From the NCBI RefSeq assembly GCF_003858655.1, contig NZ_RQXV01000001.1:928361-992360 (forward strand): a stretch of 64,000 nt of DNA. Direction: 5' to 3'. A model generated the notes under the pieces. The model saw only the letters and a program-made list of their open reading frames with translations. It searched no databases and had not been told where the DNA came from. Position numbers and translations under genes: made by a program. This document shows, in pieces, positions 28,205 through 36,858 of the stretch. Positions within the stretch are counted from its first letter, which is position 1, and each line of letters begins with the position of its first letter. The DNA is from Amphritea balenae. GTDB taxonomy: Bacteria; Pseudomonadota; Gammaproteobacteria; Pseudomonadales; Balneatricaceae.

Positions 28205-28969
28205 TTGACCCAGTTTCGTCCCTGCATCGACCTGCACCAGGGCCAGGTAAAACAAATAGTCGGCGGTAGCCTTAATGACCAGGGTGCCGATACTAACTTT
28301 GTCAGTCAGTATGACGCTGAATACTATGCCAAACTTTACAGCCAGCATCAGTTGACCGGTGGCCATGTCATCGCTCTGGGACCTGGCAATAAGGAACAAG
28401 CACTCAAGGCGCTATCAGCCTGGCCTGATGGTTTGCAGTTCGGTGGTGGAGTCAATGCCGATAACGCTGCAGAATTTATTAATGCCGGTGCATCCCATGT
28501 CATCGTTACTTCATTTCTGTTTGATGGTGGCCAGTTTAGCTGGGAAAAACTGGAACAGATCAAAGCGATAACAGGTAAAGAGCGATTAATTCTGGACCTT
28601 AGCTGTCGGCGTACTGAAAGTGGCTGGAATATCGCTACCGATCGCTGGCAAACAGTGACGGAAACACAAGTTAATGCTGACACACTGACAAAACTCAGCC
28701 AGCACTGTGACGAATTTCTTATCCATGCCGCCGATGTAGAAGGTTTGCAATCAGGTATTGATGAAGATCTGGTAAAGCTACTGGGGGAAGCCTGTCCTAT
28801 ACCGGTGACTTATGCCGGTGGCGCCCGTTCACTGGAAGACCTGAAACTGGTTGATCAGTTATCTGGCGGTAAAGTCGACCTGACTATTGGTAGCGCTCTG
28901 GATATCTTTGGCGGCTCTGGTGTAACACTTGAGCAGTGTATCGACTGGAATAACCAAAACCAGGCTTAA
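28205..28969 (+). CDS. hisA: ProFAR isomerase, eukaryotic HIS6-type HisA
   Basis: 254 residues, a TIM barrel. FRPCIDLHQGQVKQIVGGSL, GGHVIALGPGN, QFGGGVNADNA, HVIVTSFLFDGG, LILDLSCRR followed by a DRWQ motif, PVTYAGGARSLEDL and VDLTIGSALDIFGG match the eukaryotic HIS6 type of phosphoribosylformimino-AICAR-phosphate isomerase, which is distinct from the usual bacterial HisA of about 245 residues. The enzyme performs the Amadori rearrangement in histidine synthesis. It stands alone, outside any his operon. Start is TTG 28205, with ACGGAG eight bases upstream; the upstream gap from 28033 is short and contains its promoter. Confidence 0.88.
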   Translation: MTQFRPCIDLHQGQVKQIVGGSLNDQGADTNFVSQYDAEYYAKLYSQHQLTGGHVIALGPGNKEQALKALSAWPDGLQFGGGVNADNAAEFINAGASHVIVTSFLFDGGQFSWEKLEQIKAITGKERLILDLSCRRTESGWNIATDRWQTVTETQVNADTLTKLSQHCDEFLIHAADVEGLQSGIDEDLVKLLGEACPIPVTYAGGARSLEDLKLVDQLSGGKVDLTIGSALDIFGGSGVTLEQCIDWNNQNQA

Positions 28970-29005
28970 TCGGCTTTCAGTTAAGCTCTATAATTTAACT
29001 TTAGT

Positions 29006-29032
29006 AAGGCACAAGCAGCTATGTTGTGCCTT
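29006..29032 (+). terminator. Hairpin terminator after the HisA-like gene
   Basis: AAGGCACAA (29006-29014) pairs with TTGTGCCTT (29024-29032) around a 9-base loop. The following TATT is a poor T-run, so efficiency is uncertain. The rest of the gap to 29226 contains no recognised element. Confidence 0.6.
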
Positions 29033-29226
29033 ATTGCAAGCATCAGTTTTACCTTCCCAGCTCAACCTACCCCACCTTTACTCATACTTTGGACCAAGAG
29101 GTCCTATTCCGGTCATACGATCTGCTACTTTGAATTCAATCTAAACGAAACAGTTAAAATTGTATAAGCGCATCAACTCAGCCTCTCTTTTTAAGTAAAT
29201 TTATGCGCCTGAAGCAGTGTGAATAT

Positions 29227-29655
29227 ATGAACATCAGAGTCGCCAGAACAGAAGATTCTCAGCATATCTCAGCCCTAATGCACCAGTTAGGCTATCAAAT
29301 CAGTACCCCGAAGGTTGCTGAGATGATAAATAACCATCAGCAACATAACGATGATATCTATGTCGGGATTCAGCGTAATAAAATCTGCGCTGTTATAGTT
29401 CTGATTTACTTTACTTACTTTCCCGATGCCCAAAAGCTATGCCGTATTACCGCATTAGTGGTCGACGAAAAATTCAGAGGGAAAGGCCTGGGTACAGCTC
29501 TGTTAAACCGGGCACGGGACAGCGCCATACAGCAAGGTTGTTCAAGCCTGGAGCTAACGACTAATATGCGACGTCACAATACCCATGCTTACTATGAGCA
29601 TCTGGGCTTTGAAAAAACATCCTATAAATTTGTCATGTCTATCCCTGAAGAATAG
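29227..29655 (+). CDS. GNAT-family N-acetyltransferase
   Basis: 142 residues from ATG 29227 (MNIRVARTEDSQHI); an in-frame ATG 24 bases upstream adds eight residues and also lacks a clear ribosome site. Acetyl-CoA-binding motif VDEKFRGKGLGTALLNRARD (Q/RxxGxG/A form) lies near 84-103, followed by SLELTTNMRRHNTHAYYEHLGF, the GNAT motif B. Substrate is unknown; single-domain GNATs modify small molecules or protein N-termini. Single gene between two intergenic stretches. Confidence 0.85.
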   Translation: MNIRVARTEDSQHISALMHQLGYQISTPKVAEMINNHQQHNDDIYVGIQRNKICAVIVLIYFTYFPDAQKLCRITALVVDEKFRGKGLGTALLNRARDSAIQQGCSSLELTTNMRRHNTHAYYEHLGFEKTSYKFVMSIPEE

Positions 29656-29730
29656 ATCGATAAGATTTGTCCCAAGCTCTTATCAACACTGTTCCAATCA
29701 ACAATGCTCTTATCTAGAAAGACCATTAGC

Positions 29731-29766
29731 AAAATGTAGCCCTTAGCCAAAATGTAGCCCTTAGCC
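29731..29766. repeat. Two-copy 18-bp tandem repeat
   Basis: AAAATGTAGCCCTTAGCC is present twice head to tail (29731-29748 and 29749-29766), preceded by a partial copy (CCATTAGC) and followed by AAAA. It lies between the GNAT gene and a small membrane-protein gene. It is a slippage product with no assigned role. Confidence 0.85.
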
Positions 29767-29847
29767 AAAATTGATCAAAGTCGTGTACAGGAGCCCGATC
29801 TGAGCGGAATATCATTTCTGGATTCAACTATTTGGATAACAGAGATA

Positions 29848-30258
29848 ATGTTCAGTTTTAAAGCTTTTATATTTGGCTGTATCAGTGTCATTGTAATTGG
29901 ACTCACACTGCAACTGGGATATGTGCTGTTAGCAACGTTTATCAGTAACTATGATTCAGGCGATGGCTTTTTTACCACCTACCAAACAGAGCTATGGTTT
30001 ATTGCCGCTATGTTGGTATATAGCCTGACCATGTTCTTCGGCGGTATTCTAACCAGCCTGGTAAGTGGACAAAATAACTCCGTAACACCGGTATTAGTTG
30101 GCCTGTCCACCAGCTTGCTATCATTGCTAACCTCCAGTAGTAGCGGCGATATCACCTGGGGTAGCGCAGTGATGATTTTTGGTAGTGTTATATTTTGTGT
30201 ACTGGGTAGTCGACTGGTCATTAAGCGCAGGCAGCGTTCAGCAACTAACTTTATTTAA
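29848..30258 (+). CDS. Small integral membrane protein, unknown function
   Basis: 136 residues with four predicted membrane helices (about 7-30, 50-70, 78-98, 103-122) and a basic C-terminal tail (KRRQRSATNF). I do not recognise the family. No enzymatic motif is visible. The ATG is preceded by CAGAGA at about eight bases. It is followed after 54 bp by a rhodanese gene on the same strand, perhaps co-transcribed. Confidence 0.7.
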   Translation: MFSFKAFIFGCISVIVIGLTLQLGYVLLATFISNYDSGDGFFTTYQTELWFIAAMLVYSLTMFFGGILTSLVSGQNNSVTPVLVGLSTSLLSLLTSSSSGDITWGSAVMIFGSVIFCVLGSRLVIKRRQRSATNFI

Positions 30259-30312
30259 TAACCTGGGTCTATACAGTTAGAATTCCCAAAACAAAAAGCA
30301 AAGAAGTATCAC

Positions 30313-30738
30313 ATGAAAAAAATTGCAACTGCCGGACAGTTTATTACATTCCTCACGCTGATATGGCTGAGCAGCTTCGCCAGCGCCGGTTTAAAAGAGG
30401 TTAACCCTGCTCAGTTACAGGGGATGCTGGATCAGGGAGTTGTTGCGATCGATATACGCACGCCACAAGAGTGGCAACAGACGGGCATTATTCCGGGTAG
30501 TAAAACCCTGATGTTTTTTGATGCGCAGGGACAATACAATATCGATAGCTGGCTTCAGGAATTTGAGCAGTTAGTCACCGATAAAAACCAAAGCTTTGTC
30601 CTGATCTGCCGTTCTGCGAACCGTACCGGCCGGGTAGGTAACTTTCTTGCTGGTCAACTGAAGATGGAAAATGTTTACCACCTTGATGGCGGTATAAAAA
30701 ACTGGATCAAACAACAGCAGCCAGTTACCGCTCCTTAA
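30313..30738 (+). CDS. Exported rhodanese-domain protein
   Basis: 141 residues. Signal peptide MKKIATAGQ...FASA (cleavage near 25) directs it to the periplasm. A single rhodanese domain follows with VVAIDIRTPQEWQQTGIIPGS and the active-site loop CRSANRTGRVGNFL, whose cysteine (near residue 97) can carry a persulfide. Sulfur donor and acceptor are unknown. Periplasmic single-domain rhodaneses of this size (PspE-like) are common in gammaproteobacteria. Confidence 0.88.
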   Translation: MKKIATAGQFITFLTLIWLSSFASAGLKEVNPAQLQGMLDQGVVAIDIRTPQEWQQTGIIPGSKTLMFFDAQGQYNIDSWLQEFEQLVTDKNQSFVLICRSANRTGRVGNFLAGQLKMENVYHLDGGIKNWIKQQQPVTAP

Positions 30739-30808
30739 TTCTGGCCTTGCCGTTGTCGCCTAATCATTTCTATAATCAGCATAGGAACTGAAAATAGAAA
30801 GGTTATCT

Positions 30809-31501
30809 GTGCAACAGCAATTACTAAAGCTCTTACAAATAAGACGGGGATCTACCCGGTTATATTCTATTAAAGCTCAATCAATAAAAGCTCTGCTAAT
30901 AAAACCTCTGCAAGGCTTAGCGCTCTGCTTTTTACTTCTGCTAACCGGTTGCAGTGATCCTGAATTAAGATACCTTCCCGAACAGGCCAATATTCTGGCA
31001 TTTGGTGACAGCCTGACCCTGGGTGTTGGCACTTCTGCTGATCAGAGTTATCCAGCTATATTACAACAGCTTACGGGGCGACAGGTGATTAATGCCGGCG
31101 TTTCAGGGGAGATCAGCAGTGCAGGTCTGAACCGTCTTCCTGAACTATTAAACACTCACGCCCCCTCACTGATCATTCTGCTGGAAGGCGGTAATGATAT
31201 TCTGCGCAATCAGAGCAAACAAAAACTTAAACAAAACCTTCGCGCTATGATTGAGATTAGCCGTCAAAAAGAGATTGATCTTATATTTATTGGCGTACCT
31301 GAAAAGAGCCTTTTTTCTGATAGCGCAGCACTTTATTCAGAGCTGGCAGAGGAATATGACTTAGTTCACGATAACGAAATAATAGCCGACCTGTTACGCG
31401 ACAGTCGCTATAAGTCTGATCCGATTCACTTTAATCAACAAGGTTACCAGAAGCTGGCTCAACGACTGCATCAGCTAATGCTTGACCATGGTGCTCTCTA
31501 G
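30809..31501 (+). CDS. SGNH/GDSL lipase-esterase (TesA-like), predicted lipoprotein
   Basis: 230 residues. Unusually long N-region (about 35 residues, basic), then a hydrophobic stretch ending in the lipobox LTGC (about 47-50), so the mature enzyme is probably lipid-anchored. SGNH blocks: FGDSLTLGVG (I), AGVSGEISSAGL (II), EGGNDILRN (III) and DPIHFNQQGYQKL (V), giving the Ser-Asp-His triad. The family includes TesA thioesterase/lysophospholipase and arylesterases. Start GTG 30809 has AAAGG about nine bases upstream. Confidence 0.85.
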   Translation: MQQQLLKLLQIRRGSTRLYSIKAQSIKALLIKPLQGLALCFLLLLTGCSDPELRYLPEQANILAFGDSLTLGVGTSADQSYPAILQQLTGRQVINAGVSGEISSAGLNRLPELLNTHAPSLIILLEGGNDILRNQSKQKLKQNLRAMIEISRQKEIDLIFIGVPEKSLFSDSAALYSELAEEYDLVHDNEIIADLLRDSRYKSDPIHFNQQGYQKLAQRLHQLMLDHGAL

Positions 31502-31671
31502 GGATAATACAAAAGAAAAGTCATTTCAAAAAACCTTTCTAAGGTGAATCCTAATCGGATAGAATCGCCGGGAATTTTTTCACTCAGGTACAGTCATAGT
31601 CTTCAGACTATGATTAGCAGACCACATCATTGTTACCATTTATCAAACCGTTACAGAAAGTTAGTCGATCT

Positions 31672-32115
31672 ATGTTGTTAAAGTTTACCGCCATCGTTGT
31701 ACTAAGTATGGCCAGCAGTCTCAGTGTTGCTCAACCGGTAAAGCAGGGGGAGCCAAAAATGGATGGAACCAATAGTCTGGTTATCCAGCAAGATGAAATT
31801 ACCAATTTCCGCCAGATCTCTCTGCGTATCCTTGCCGCTTATAAACATCAGCCCCACTATGTAGGCTCTACAGCACAGTGGCACCTGTTTCTGCGTAAGC
31901 AGGTTTCCACCTCAGAAAGTCGAAGTTTCACCGCCGTATTTGGTTATAAAATACCAAAAGACAAAGCGATCATTGAGAATGGCTGGGATCTTGTACTACC
32001 TAGTAACGCCATTGATCCGGAAGACTGTCCTACCGCAAAAGAATACCTGAAAGACAAAACAGGCTTTATTCTGGCCGAAGGCCTGATGACTAAGAGCGCC
32101 TGTGTTGATCGTTAA
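31672..32115 (+). CDS. Exported protein of unknown function
   Basis: About 147 residues from ATG 31672, which gives a clean signal peptide (MLLKFTAIVVLSMASSLSVA, cleavage near 20). A TTG at 31630 would add a basic extension without a ribosome site. The mature part contains FRQISLRILAAY, GWDLVLPSNAIDPEDCP and two cysteines that could form a disulfide. I do not recognise a family. It is converging on a cytochrome b561 gene. Confidence 0.65.
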   Translation: MLLKFTAIVVLSMASSLSVAQPVKQGEPKMDGTNSLVIQQDEITNFRQISLRILAAYKHQPHYVGSTAQWHLFLRKQVSTSESRSFTAVFGYKIPKDKAIIENGWDLVLPSNAIDPEDCPTAKEYLKDKTGFILAEGLMTKSACVDR

Positions 32116-32147
32116 AATGTCAGACTGACAATAATCTAAAAAAGCGA

Positions 32148-32173
32148 ACCGGCACAGAAAGTTCTGAGCCGGT
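32148..32173. terminator. Weak hairpin between converging genes
   Basis: ACCGGC (32148-32153) and GCCGGT (32168-32173) form a 6-bp stem with a 14-base loop, preceded by AAAAAAGCG on the left, which gives a T-run for the minus-strand transcript of the cytochrome gene. Confidence 0.5.
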
Positions 32174-32223
32174 CTGGGATAAGGCTTATCTAAAAAGCCT
32201 GGAGATAACTTTAGCTGGCAAAC

Positions 32224-32778
32224 TCAACCGGCAATACGTTTACCCAGAATACGCTGCAGTGTGCCGTCACGGGTCACTACCGCATGTTTAATCGATGCAA
32301 GCACATGAATAGCTACAGCAAAGAGCATTACTTTACCGCCCACACCGTGCAGGATATGCCCTATTCGGCCCAACAGTTCATTCTCAGTACCGGCCGCAAT
32401 GAGCTCAACACCGAAGATGCCTACCGGGTACCCTCCACCCACTGACATGATGACACCAGAAACAGGCATGAGCACCGTGGTAGCCAACAACAGAGTGTGA
32501 ACTATCGATGTTACTTTCTCCTGCCAGCTGGAAACAGGCGTCAGGCGCTCTGGAAAGCTATTTTTTAAACGCCAGTAGATTCGATACAACGCGACAAATA
32601 ACACCAACATACCGACAGACTTATGAATTCCGATCAACGCACCTTTTTCCTGACTGCGCGGCAGGTCTTCAAGGTACATACCAAAGAAAAGACTTCCCAG
32701 TACTGCAATGGCTATTACCCAATGCAAAGACACCGTTATTTTAGTTAACTGTGTCCGACTATCCAATTGACTACCCAT
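32224..32778 (-). CDS. Cytochrome b561 family membrane protein
   Basis: 184 residues with four membrane helices. Heme ligand histidines are visible in TVSLHWVIAIAVLGSLFFG (helix 1), LIGIHKSVGMLVLF (helix 2), LHGVGGK and VAIHVLASIKHAVV (helices 3-4). This is the CybB/YceJ group that passes electrons from quinol to periplasmic acceptors such as superoxide. Single gene; ATG 32778. Confidence 0.9.
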   Translation of the reverse strand: MGSQLDSRTQLTKITVSLHWVIAIAVLGSLFFGMYLEDLPRSQEKGALIGIHKSVGMLVLFVALYRIYWRLKNSFPERLTPVSSWQEKVTSIVHTLLLATTVLMPVSGVIMSVGGGYPVGIFGVELIAAGTENELLGRIGHILHGVGGKVMLFAVAIHVLASIKHAVVTRDGTLQRILGKRIAG

Positions 32779-32932
32779 CGTTCTATTTCCTATAAAAACT
32801 GATGGGACTATTTTAATCAGCGATAGCTAATATAGTAATCACCTGCCAGGTAAAGTTTGGTAAAGTTATGTTCAGCTAGTGTTGTTACACTTAACAAAGC
32901 AACGTTCAAATATCTTCACTCAAGGAAAGAAA

Positions 32933-33205
32933 ATGGATCAGGCTGAAGCGCCGGTTAAGCATGGTGCAACCGCAGGAATTATCGCGTCGGTATTAGCGAT
33001 ACTTGGGATATTTTCCTATGGACTGGTTTTTGTGCCACCCGCCCTTATCTTTATGCTGTTTGGCTTTCTACTTGCCATCGTCGGTAGAAGTGGGACTGGT
33101 ATAGGCTACAATCTATTGGCCGTCATACTGACCCTTATTGCTATTCTGGTATCACCCTCCTTACTGACAATTATCGGACTGCAGGGACTGGCAATGAGCC
33201 TATGA
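32933..33205 (+). CDS. Small membrane protein, unknown function
   Basis: 90 residues from ATG 32933, which has AAGGAAAG six bases upstream; the reading frame extends 18 codons further without a ribosome site. Two to three hydrophobic helices make up almost the whole protein (IIASVLAILGIFSYGLVF, LIFMLFGFLLAIVG, NLLAVILTLIAILV). It resembles DUF4190-like small membrane proteins, but the family is not certain. Twenty-eight bases before the DUF4197 gene. Confidence 0.7.
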   Translation: MDQAEAPVKHGATAGIIASVLAILGIFSYGLVFVPPALIFMLFGFLLAIVGRSGTGIGYNLLAVILTLIAILVSPSLLTIIGLQGLAMSL

Positions 33206-33233
33206 TCCCATTCACTACTACCGGGACACTATT

Positions 33234-33998
33234 ATGAAAAAGCTACTCTCAATTACCCTTCTCTCTGCTGTCATTGCCGTTCCTGCGCAAGCCGGATTTG
33301 GAGACCTGTTAAAAAAGATAGAAGATGGCGGAAAACAGTTAATAGAACAAAAACAAGATAGTTCGTCAGCCACTGGCGACAGCTCAGCTTTAGACTACGA
33401 CACCGTCATCGCGGGCCTTAAGGAGGCGCTGGATGTTGGTAGCCGACGTGCAGTTGAAGGTATTAGCCAGGAAAACGGTTACTTCGGTAATCCTGATATA
33501 AAAATCCCAATGCCCGATCAGCTGGAACAAGCGAGTAGCCTGTTACGGAAGTTTGGTCTGTCATCTCAGGTTGAAGCGTTCGAACTCAGTATGAACCGCG
33601 CCGCAGAGCAGGCGGCCCCGCAAGCGACTGAAATCCTGGTCAATGCGATAAAAGATATGAGTATCGAGGATGCCAGAGATATTCTTGAAGGACCCGATAA
33701 CGCAGCAACGGAATACTTCAAAGGCAAAACTACTGACCAACTTACTGATCTATTTCAACCTTCTGTTAAACAATCTATGGACCAGGTCGGCGTGACAAAA
33801 TATTATGGAGACCTGACTAAAAAAGCAGAAACAGTACCAATGGTCGGCGACATGGCAGATAACTATAATCTTGAAGATTATGTGACTCAACAGGCGCTGA
33901 GCGGACTGTTTACAATGCTTGCGGCAGAAGAAAAGAAGATTCGGGAGAATCCTGCAGCACGAACAACCGATCTGTTAAAACAAGTTTTCAGTTTCTAA
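33234..33998 (+). CDS. DUF4197 exported protein
   Basis: 254 residues with a signal peptide (cleavage after PAQA, residue 20). The body matches the DUF4197 family: [53 protein letters not shown] and [10 protein letters not shown] at the end. Function is unknown; the family is a widespread helical periplasmic protein of Bacteroidetes and Proteobacteria. Six bases separate it from the cyclophilin gene, so the two are probably one transcript. Confidence 0.85.
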   Translation: MKKLLSITLLSAVIAVPAQAGFGDLLKKIEDGGKQLIEQKQDSSSATGDSSALDYDTVIAGLKEALDVGSRRAVEGISQENGYFGNPDIKIPMPDQLEQASSLLRKFGLSSQVEAFELSMNRAAEQAAPQATEILVNAIKDMSIEDARDILEGPDNAATEYFKGKTTDQLTDLFQPSVKQSMDQVGVTKYYGDLTKKAETVPMVGDMADNYNLEDYVTQQALSGLFTMLAAEEKKIRENPAARTTDLLKQVFSF

Positions 33999-34004
33999 GG
34001 AATT

Positions 34005-34577
34005 ATGATGTTTAAAAAAATCTTCGTATCACTCCTGTTAAGCTTTAGCCTGATTCAGGCCGCAGCCGCAGAACAAACGAATCCAGTCGTGGTTATGACA
34101 ACCAGTGAAGGTGTTATTGAGCTGGAAATGATGCCTGAACAAGCACCGAAGACGGTTGCTAATTTCCTTAAATATGTAGACAACGGTTTCTTTGAAGGGA
34201 CCATTTTCCACCGGGTAATCAAAGACTTCATGATCCAGGGTGGTGGCTTCACTATGCATATGGACCGCAAAGAAACCCTGCCTCCGGTTCAGAATGAATC
34301 GGGTAACGGTTTACAAAACCTGACGGGTACTATTGCCATGGCCCGTACACAGGATCCCCACAGCGCTAGCTCTCAGTTTTTTATCAACCTGAAAGATAAC
34401 CACTTTCTGAATGGCACCAGCATGAAAGCCGGTTATGCCGTATTTGGTCGCGTTAGCAGCGGTATGGACATTGTTACCAAGATTGGTGCAACTGAAACTG
34501 GCACTCGCGGAGCTTATAGAGATGTACCGGCAAAGCCGATCCTTATTCAAAGTGTAAAACTGAAGCAGGCTGAATAA
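34005..34577 (+). CDS. ppiA: Periplasmic peptidyl-prolyl cis-trans isomerase (cyclophilin)
   Basis: 190 residues: signal peptide (cleavage near AAA-E, about 22) then a cyclophilin domain. IFHRVIKDFMIQGGGF holds the catalytic arginine, with GTIAMARTQDPHSASSQFFINL and GYAVFGRV downstream. The short, PpiA/PpiB-type bacterial form. It speeds proline isomerisation during folding in the periplasm. ATG 34005 or the adjacent ATG 34008 may be used. Ends at a strong terminator. Confidence 0.93.
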   Translation: MMFKKIFVSLLLSFSLIQAAAAEQTNPVVVMTTSEGVIELEMMPEQAPKTVANFLKYVDNGFFEGTIFHRVIKDFMIQGGGFTMHMDRKETLPPVQNESGNGLQNLTGTIAMARTQDPHSASSQFFINLKDNHFLNGTSMKAGYAVFGRVSSGMDIVTKIGATETGTRGAYRDVPAKPILIQSVKLKQAE

Positions 34578-34591
34578 GTTTCTACGCAATT

Positions 34592-34619
34592 AAAAAAACC
34601 GCCAATTGGCGGTTTTTTT
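34592..34619. terminator. Rho-independent terminator, bidirectional
   Basis: AAAAAAACCGCC-AATT-GGCGGTTTTTTT, a perfect stem with A/T runs on both sides, between the converging cyclophilin and thioesterase genes. Confidence 0.93.
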
Positions 34620-34646
34620 AGCACTGCAACAAAGTTATTTAAAGGG

Positions 34647-35108
34647 TTAAACCCGATCAATAGCGACGTAAGCCCCGGACAGCGTCATCGCAACTTTATC
34701 GCCCTGCCTAACCTCTATTTCAAGATTCAGGCGGCCCCGGCCTTTGTTATCCATAAAGGAGATAAAGGTATCCAGCTCAGACTGATCAGGCAGCTCTGCC
34801 ACTGCAGCAAAGTCACCGGTAACCGGCGCCAGATACTTAATCTGACTATCACGTATCATTACATCGCAATCCCGCCCCTGTTCCCTCAGGTACAATGTTA
34901 CCATCGCCCAACCGCACAATGTGGCGACAGTCGACAGTGAGCCACCAAAACCGGTGCCTTTATCATTAACATTAGGCGCCAACGCTGCAGGCATTTGCAG
35001 TGATTGACCATCATAAAGCAGATCACCAAAGCCCATATGGTTAATCAGTGGGATCTGGCCTTTTAACCAGACCAGAAACTGATCCGCGGTTTGCTGATGA
35101 TCACTCAT
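34647..35108 (-). CDS. Hotdog-fold thioesterase (YiiD C-terminal domain type)
   Basis: 153 residues. Single hotdog domain resembling the C-terminal part of YiiD and PaaI-like thioesterases: FGDLLYDGQSLQMPAALAPN, NDKGTGFGGSLSTVATLCGWA (active-site helix), KYLAPVTGDFAAVAEL. It probably hydrolyses acyl-CoA or acyl-ACP thioesters. Thirty-one bases downstream of the nitroreductase gene in the same direction. Confidence 0.8.
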   Translation of the reverse strand: MSDHQQTADQFLVWLKGQIPLINHMGFGDLLYDGQSLQMPAALAPNVNDKGTGFGGSLSTVATLCGWAMVTLYLREQGRDCDVMIRDSQIKYLAPVTGDFAAVAELPDQSELDTFISFMDNKGRGRLNLEIEVRQGDKVAMTLSGAYVAIDRV

Positions 35109-35139
35109 ACTGTTCTCCTTTAGGGTTAAGCCAGACTAA

Positions 35140-35694
35140 TCAGCTCCAGTCACTGACAAACTTACTGACTTCCAGTTGCGGTACTTTACGTTCTCGGGTC
35201 GGCGTACCTAAATACAGATAACCTATTATCTCTTCGCCATCCTGCAGATCCAGCCCCTGCATGACGGTTGTATCATATGCCATACCACCTGTACGCCACA
35301 TTGCACCAACGCCCTGAGCATGGGCTGCAAGCAACATATTCTGTACCGCACAACCTGCCGCAATCACCTGTTCAGAGTGAGGCACCTTTGGGTGTGGTTT
35401 AGTCTTGGCAATAGCCACGATAACTAAAGGTGCACGCAGCGGCATGTTTCTGAACTTATCTAACTGCTCATCACTAAGCTCGCTGTCTTTGGCCGCGGCG
35501 GCACTTGCAAACAACTGCCCCAGTTTAATCCGGGCATCATCTTTAATATTAAGAAAACGCCAGGGACGAATGGCACCATGATCGGGAGCCCGTAACGCCG
35601 CCCGGTACATATTGTCTAATTGCTCCGAACTAGGTGCTGGTGCTTCAAGGAAAGGGATTGAAACTCGCTGATGTAAATTGTCCAGTGCGTCCAT
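35140..35694 (-). CDS. Nitroreductase-family flavoprotein (YdjA type)
   Basis: 184 residues from ATG 35694, which has AGGA six bases upstream and gives the same length as E. coli YdjA (183). FMN-binding features: RAALRAPDHGAIRPWRF near 30-46, PHSEQVIAAGCAVQNMLLAAH and GAMWRTGGMAYD. Minimal nitroreductase fold that works as a homodimer with NAD(P)H. Natural substrate unknown. Confidence 0.88.
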   Translation of the reverse strand: MDALDNLHQRVSIPFLEAPAPSSEQLDNMYRAALRAPDHGAIRPWRFLNIKDDARIKLGQLFASAAAAKDSELSDEQLDKFRNMPLRAPLVIVAIAKTKPHPKVPHSEQVIAAGCAVQNMLLAAHAQGVGAMWRTGGMAYDTTVMQGLDLQDGEEIIGYLYLGTPTRERKVPQLEVSKFVSDWS

Positions 35695-35838
35695 TTTTAT
35701 TCCTGTTGTGTTCTTCTTATCATGCTGACCAGTAGGCTTACTCGTCACTCTTAAATAGCCGGCTTAGTTGTTATCAGGAAACCGACTATCTATTCAGCGA
35801 TAACCGGTTCGACCTTAGAGTTTCGCCAACAAAACCAA

Positions 35839-36666
35839 TCACTGACGACTCAAACGCAGATTATCAGGCCGTCCCTGTAAACTACTGCGATACGGATTAA
35901 TATCCAAACCGCCACGGCGCAGATATCGGGCATAAACCGTCAGCTCGGTCGGTTTGCAACGGCTCCAGATATCCATAAATATCGACTCTACACACTGCTC
36001 ATGAAAATCACCATGTTCACGATAAGAGATCAGATACTGTAACAAGCCGGCACGATCGATCGCAGCTCCGCTATATTCAATACTGATACTGGCCCAGTCA
36101 GGTTGCCCTGTCACCGGACAGTTAGATTTAAGCAGATGGCTATATAGCGCCTCGTCAACTTTGTCACCCGATGCAGAAAGCCGTTCCGGTGTAGGAGTAT
36201 AGTCAGCAATCTCTATATCCAGTTCATCCAGGCACTCACCACTGAACTGTCGAATATCAGCCTTACTATCCAGATTTGTCAGAATCACTTCCACCTGCCC
36301 TTCAGCTGCGGCAGAAAGATCCGTCACCATCTGCTGCACGACCTCGTCTTCAGAAGCAAAACGGGTCAGATTAAAAGAGTTCAGATAGAGCTTAAATGAC
36401 TTGGATTCAATTATATTGGTGCTACTGGCGGGAATTCTGAACTCCGCCAGCCGTACCACCGGCTTGCCCTTATTATTCAACCAGGACACTTCATAAGCAT
36501 TCCAGATATCAGTGCCGTTAAAAGGTAAGCTGGTTCGGTCTACGCCTTGCGCCTGCCAGTTCAGATGACGAGCGATAGGATAAAGTAACGAAGCATCATA
36601 CTGATTTACATACTCAGTATCGGCCCCCAGAGGCGCATGCTCTAATCCGGATTCTGTATTCTTCAT
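35839..36666 (-). CDS. queF: NADPH-dependent 7-cyano-7-deazaguanine reductase
   Basis: 275 residues, the long (two-domain, E. coli-like) QueF form. The QueF motif ESKSFKLYLNSFN is at about 83-95 and the nucleophilic cysteine is near C183 in LLKSNCPVTGQPDWASI. It reduces preQ0 to preQ1 in queuosine tRNA modification. No preQ1 riboswitch was recognised in the 192 bp upstream. The gene precedes (in transcription order follows) the YadGH-type exporter; a similar neighbourhood occurs around PA2806-PA2812 in Pseudomonas aeruginosa as I recall it. Confidence 0.95.
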   Translation of the reverse strand: MKNTESGLEHAPLGADTEYVNQYDASLLYPIARHLNWQAQGVDRTSLPFNGTDIWNAYEVSWLNNKGKPVVRLAEFRIPASSTNIIESKSFKLYLNSFNLTRFASEDEVVQQMVTDLSAAAEGQVEVILTNLDSKADIRQFSGECLDELDIEIADYTPTPERLSASGDKVDEALYSHLLKSNCPVTGQPDWASISIEYSGAAIDRAGLLQYLISYREHGDFHEQCVESIFMDIWSRCKPTELTVYARYLRRGGLDINPYRSSLQGRPDNLRLSRQ

Positions 36667-36858
36667 AATGCTATCTCTTGTTACTTTACTCTAAAGCAGT
36701 TTTCATCTGAGGATCTCATTGCTATCCAGTCTCACTATATGACATATAACTACACTCTGATCTCATGCCATTATATGTAACACATAAATATAACTTATAG
36801 ACAAAACCCATCAACTCAACTTACAGACTTGTCATGCTAGTGTGACATAGTTAAAACA

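Noticed and set aside
29731..29766. Short tandem repeat as a CRISPR array
   Set aside because: Two 18-bp units lie head to tail without spacers and no cas gene is present.
36667..36858. preQ1 riboswitch upstream of queF
   Set aside because: The AT-rich stretch lies downstream of the queF gene's start on the wrong side for a leader, and no aptamer-like stem was recognised around the gene.
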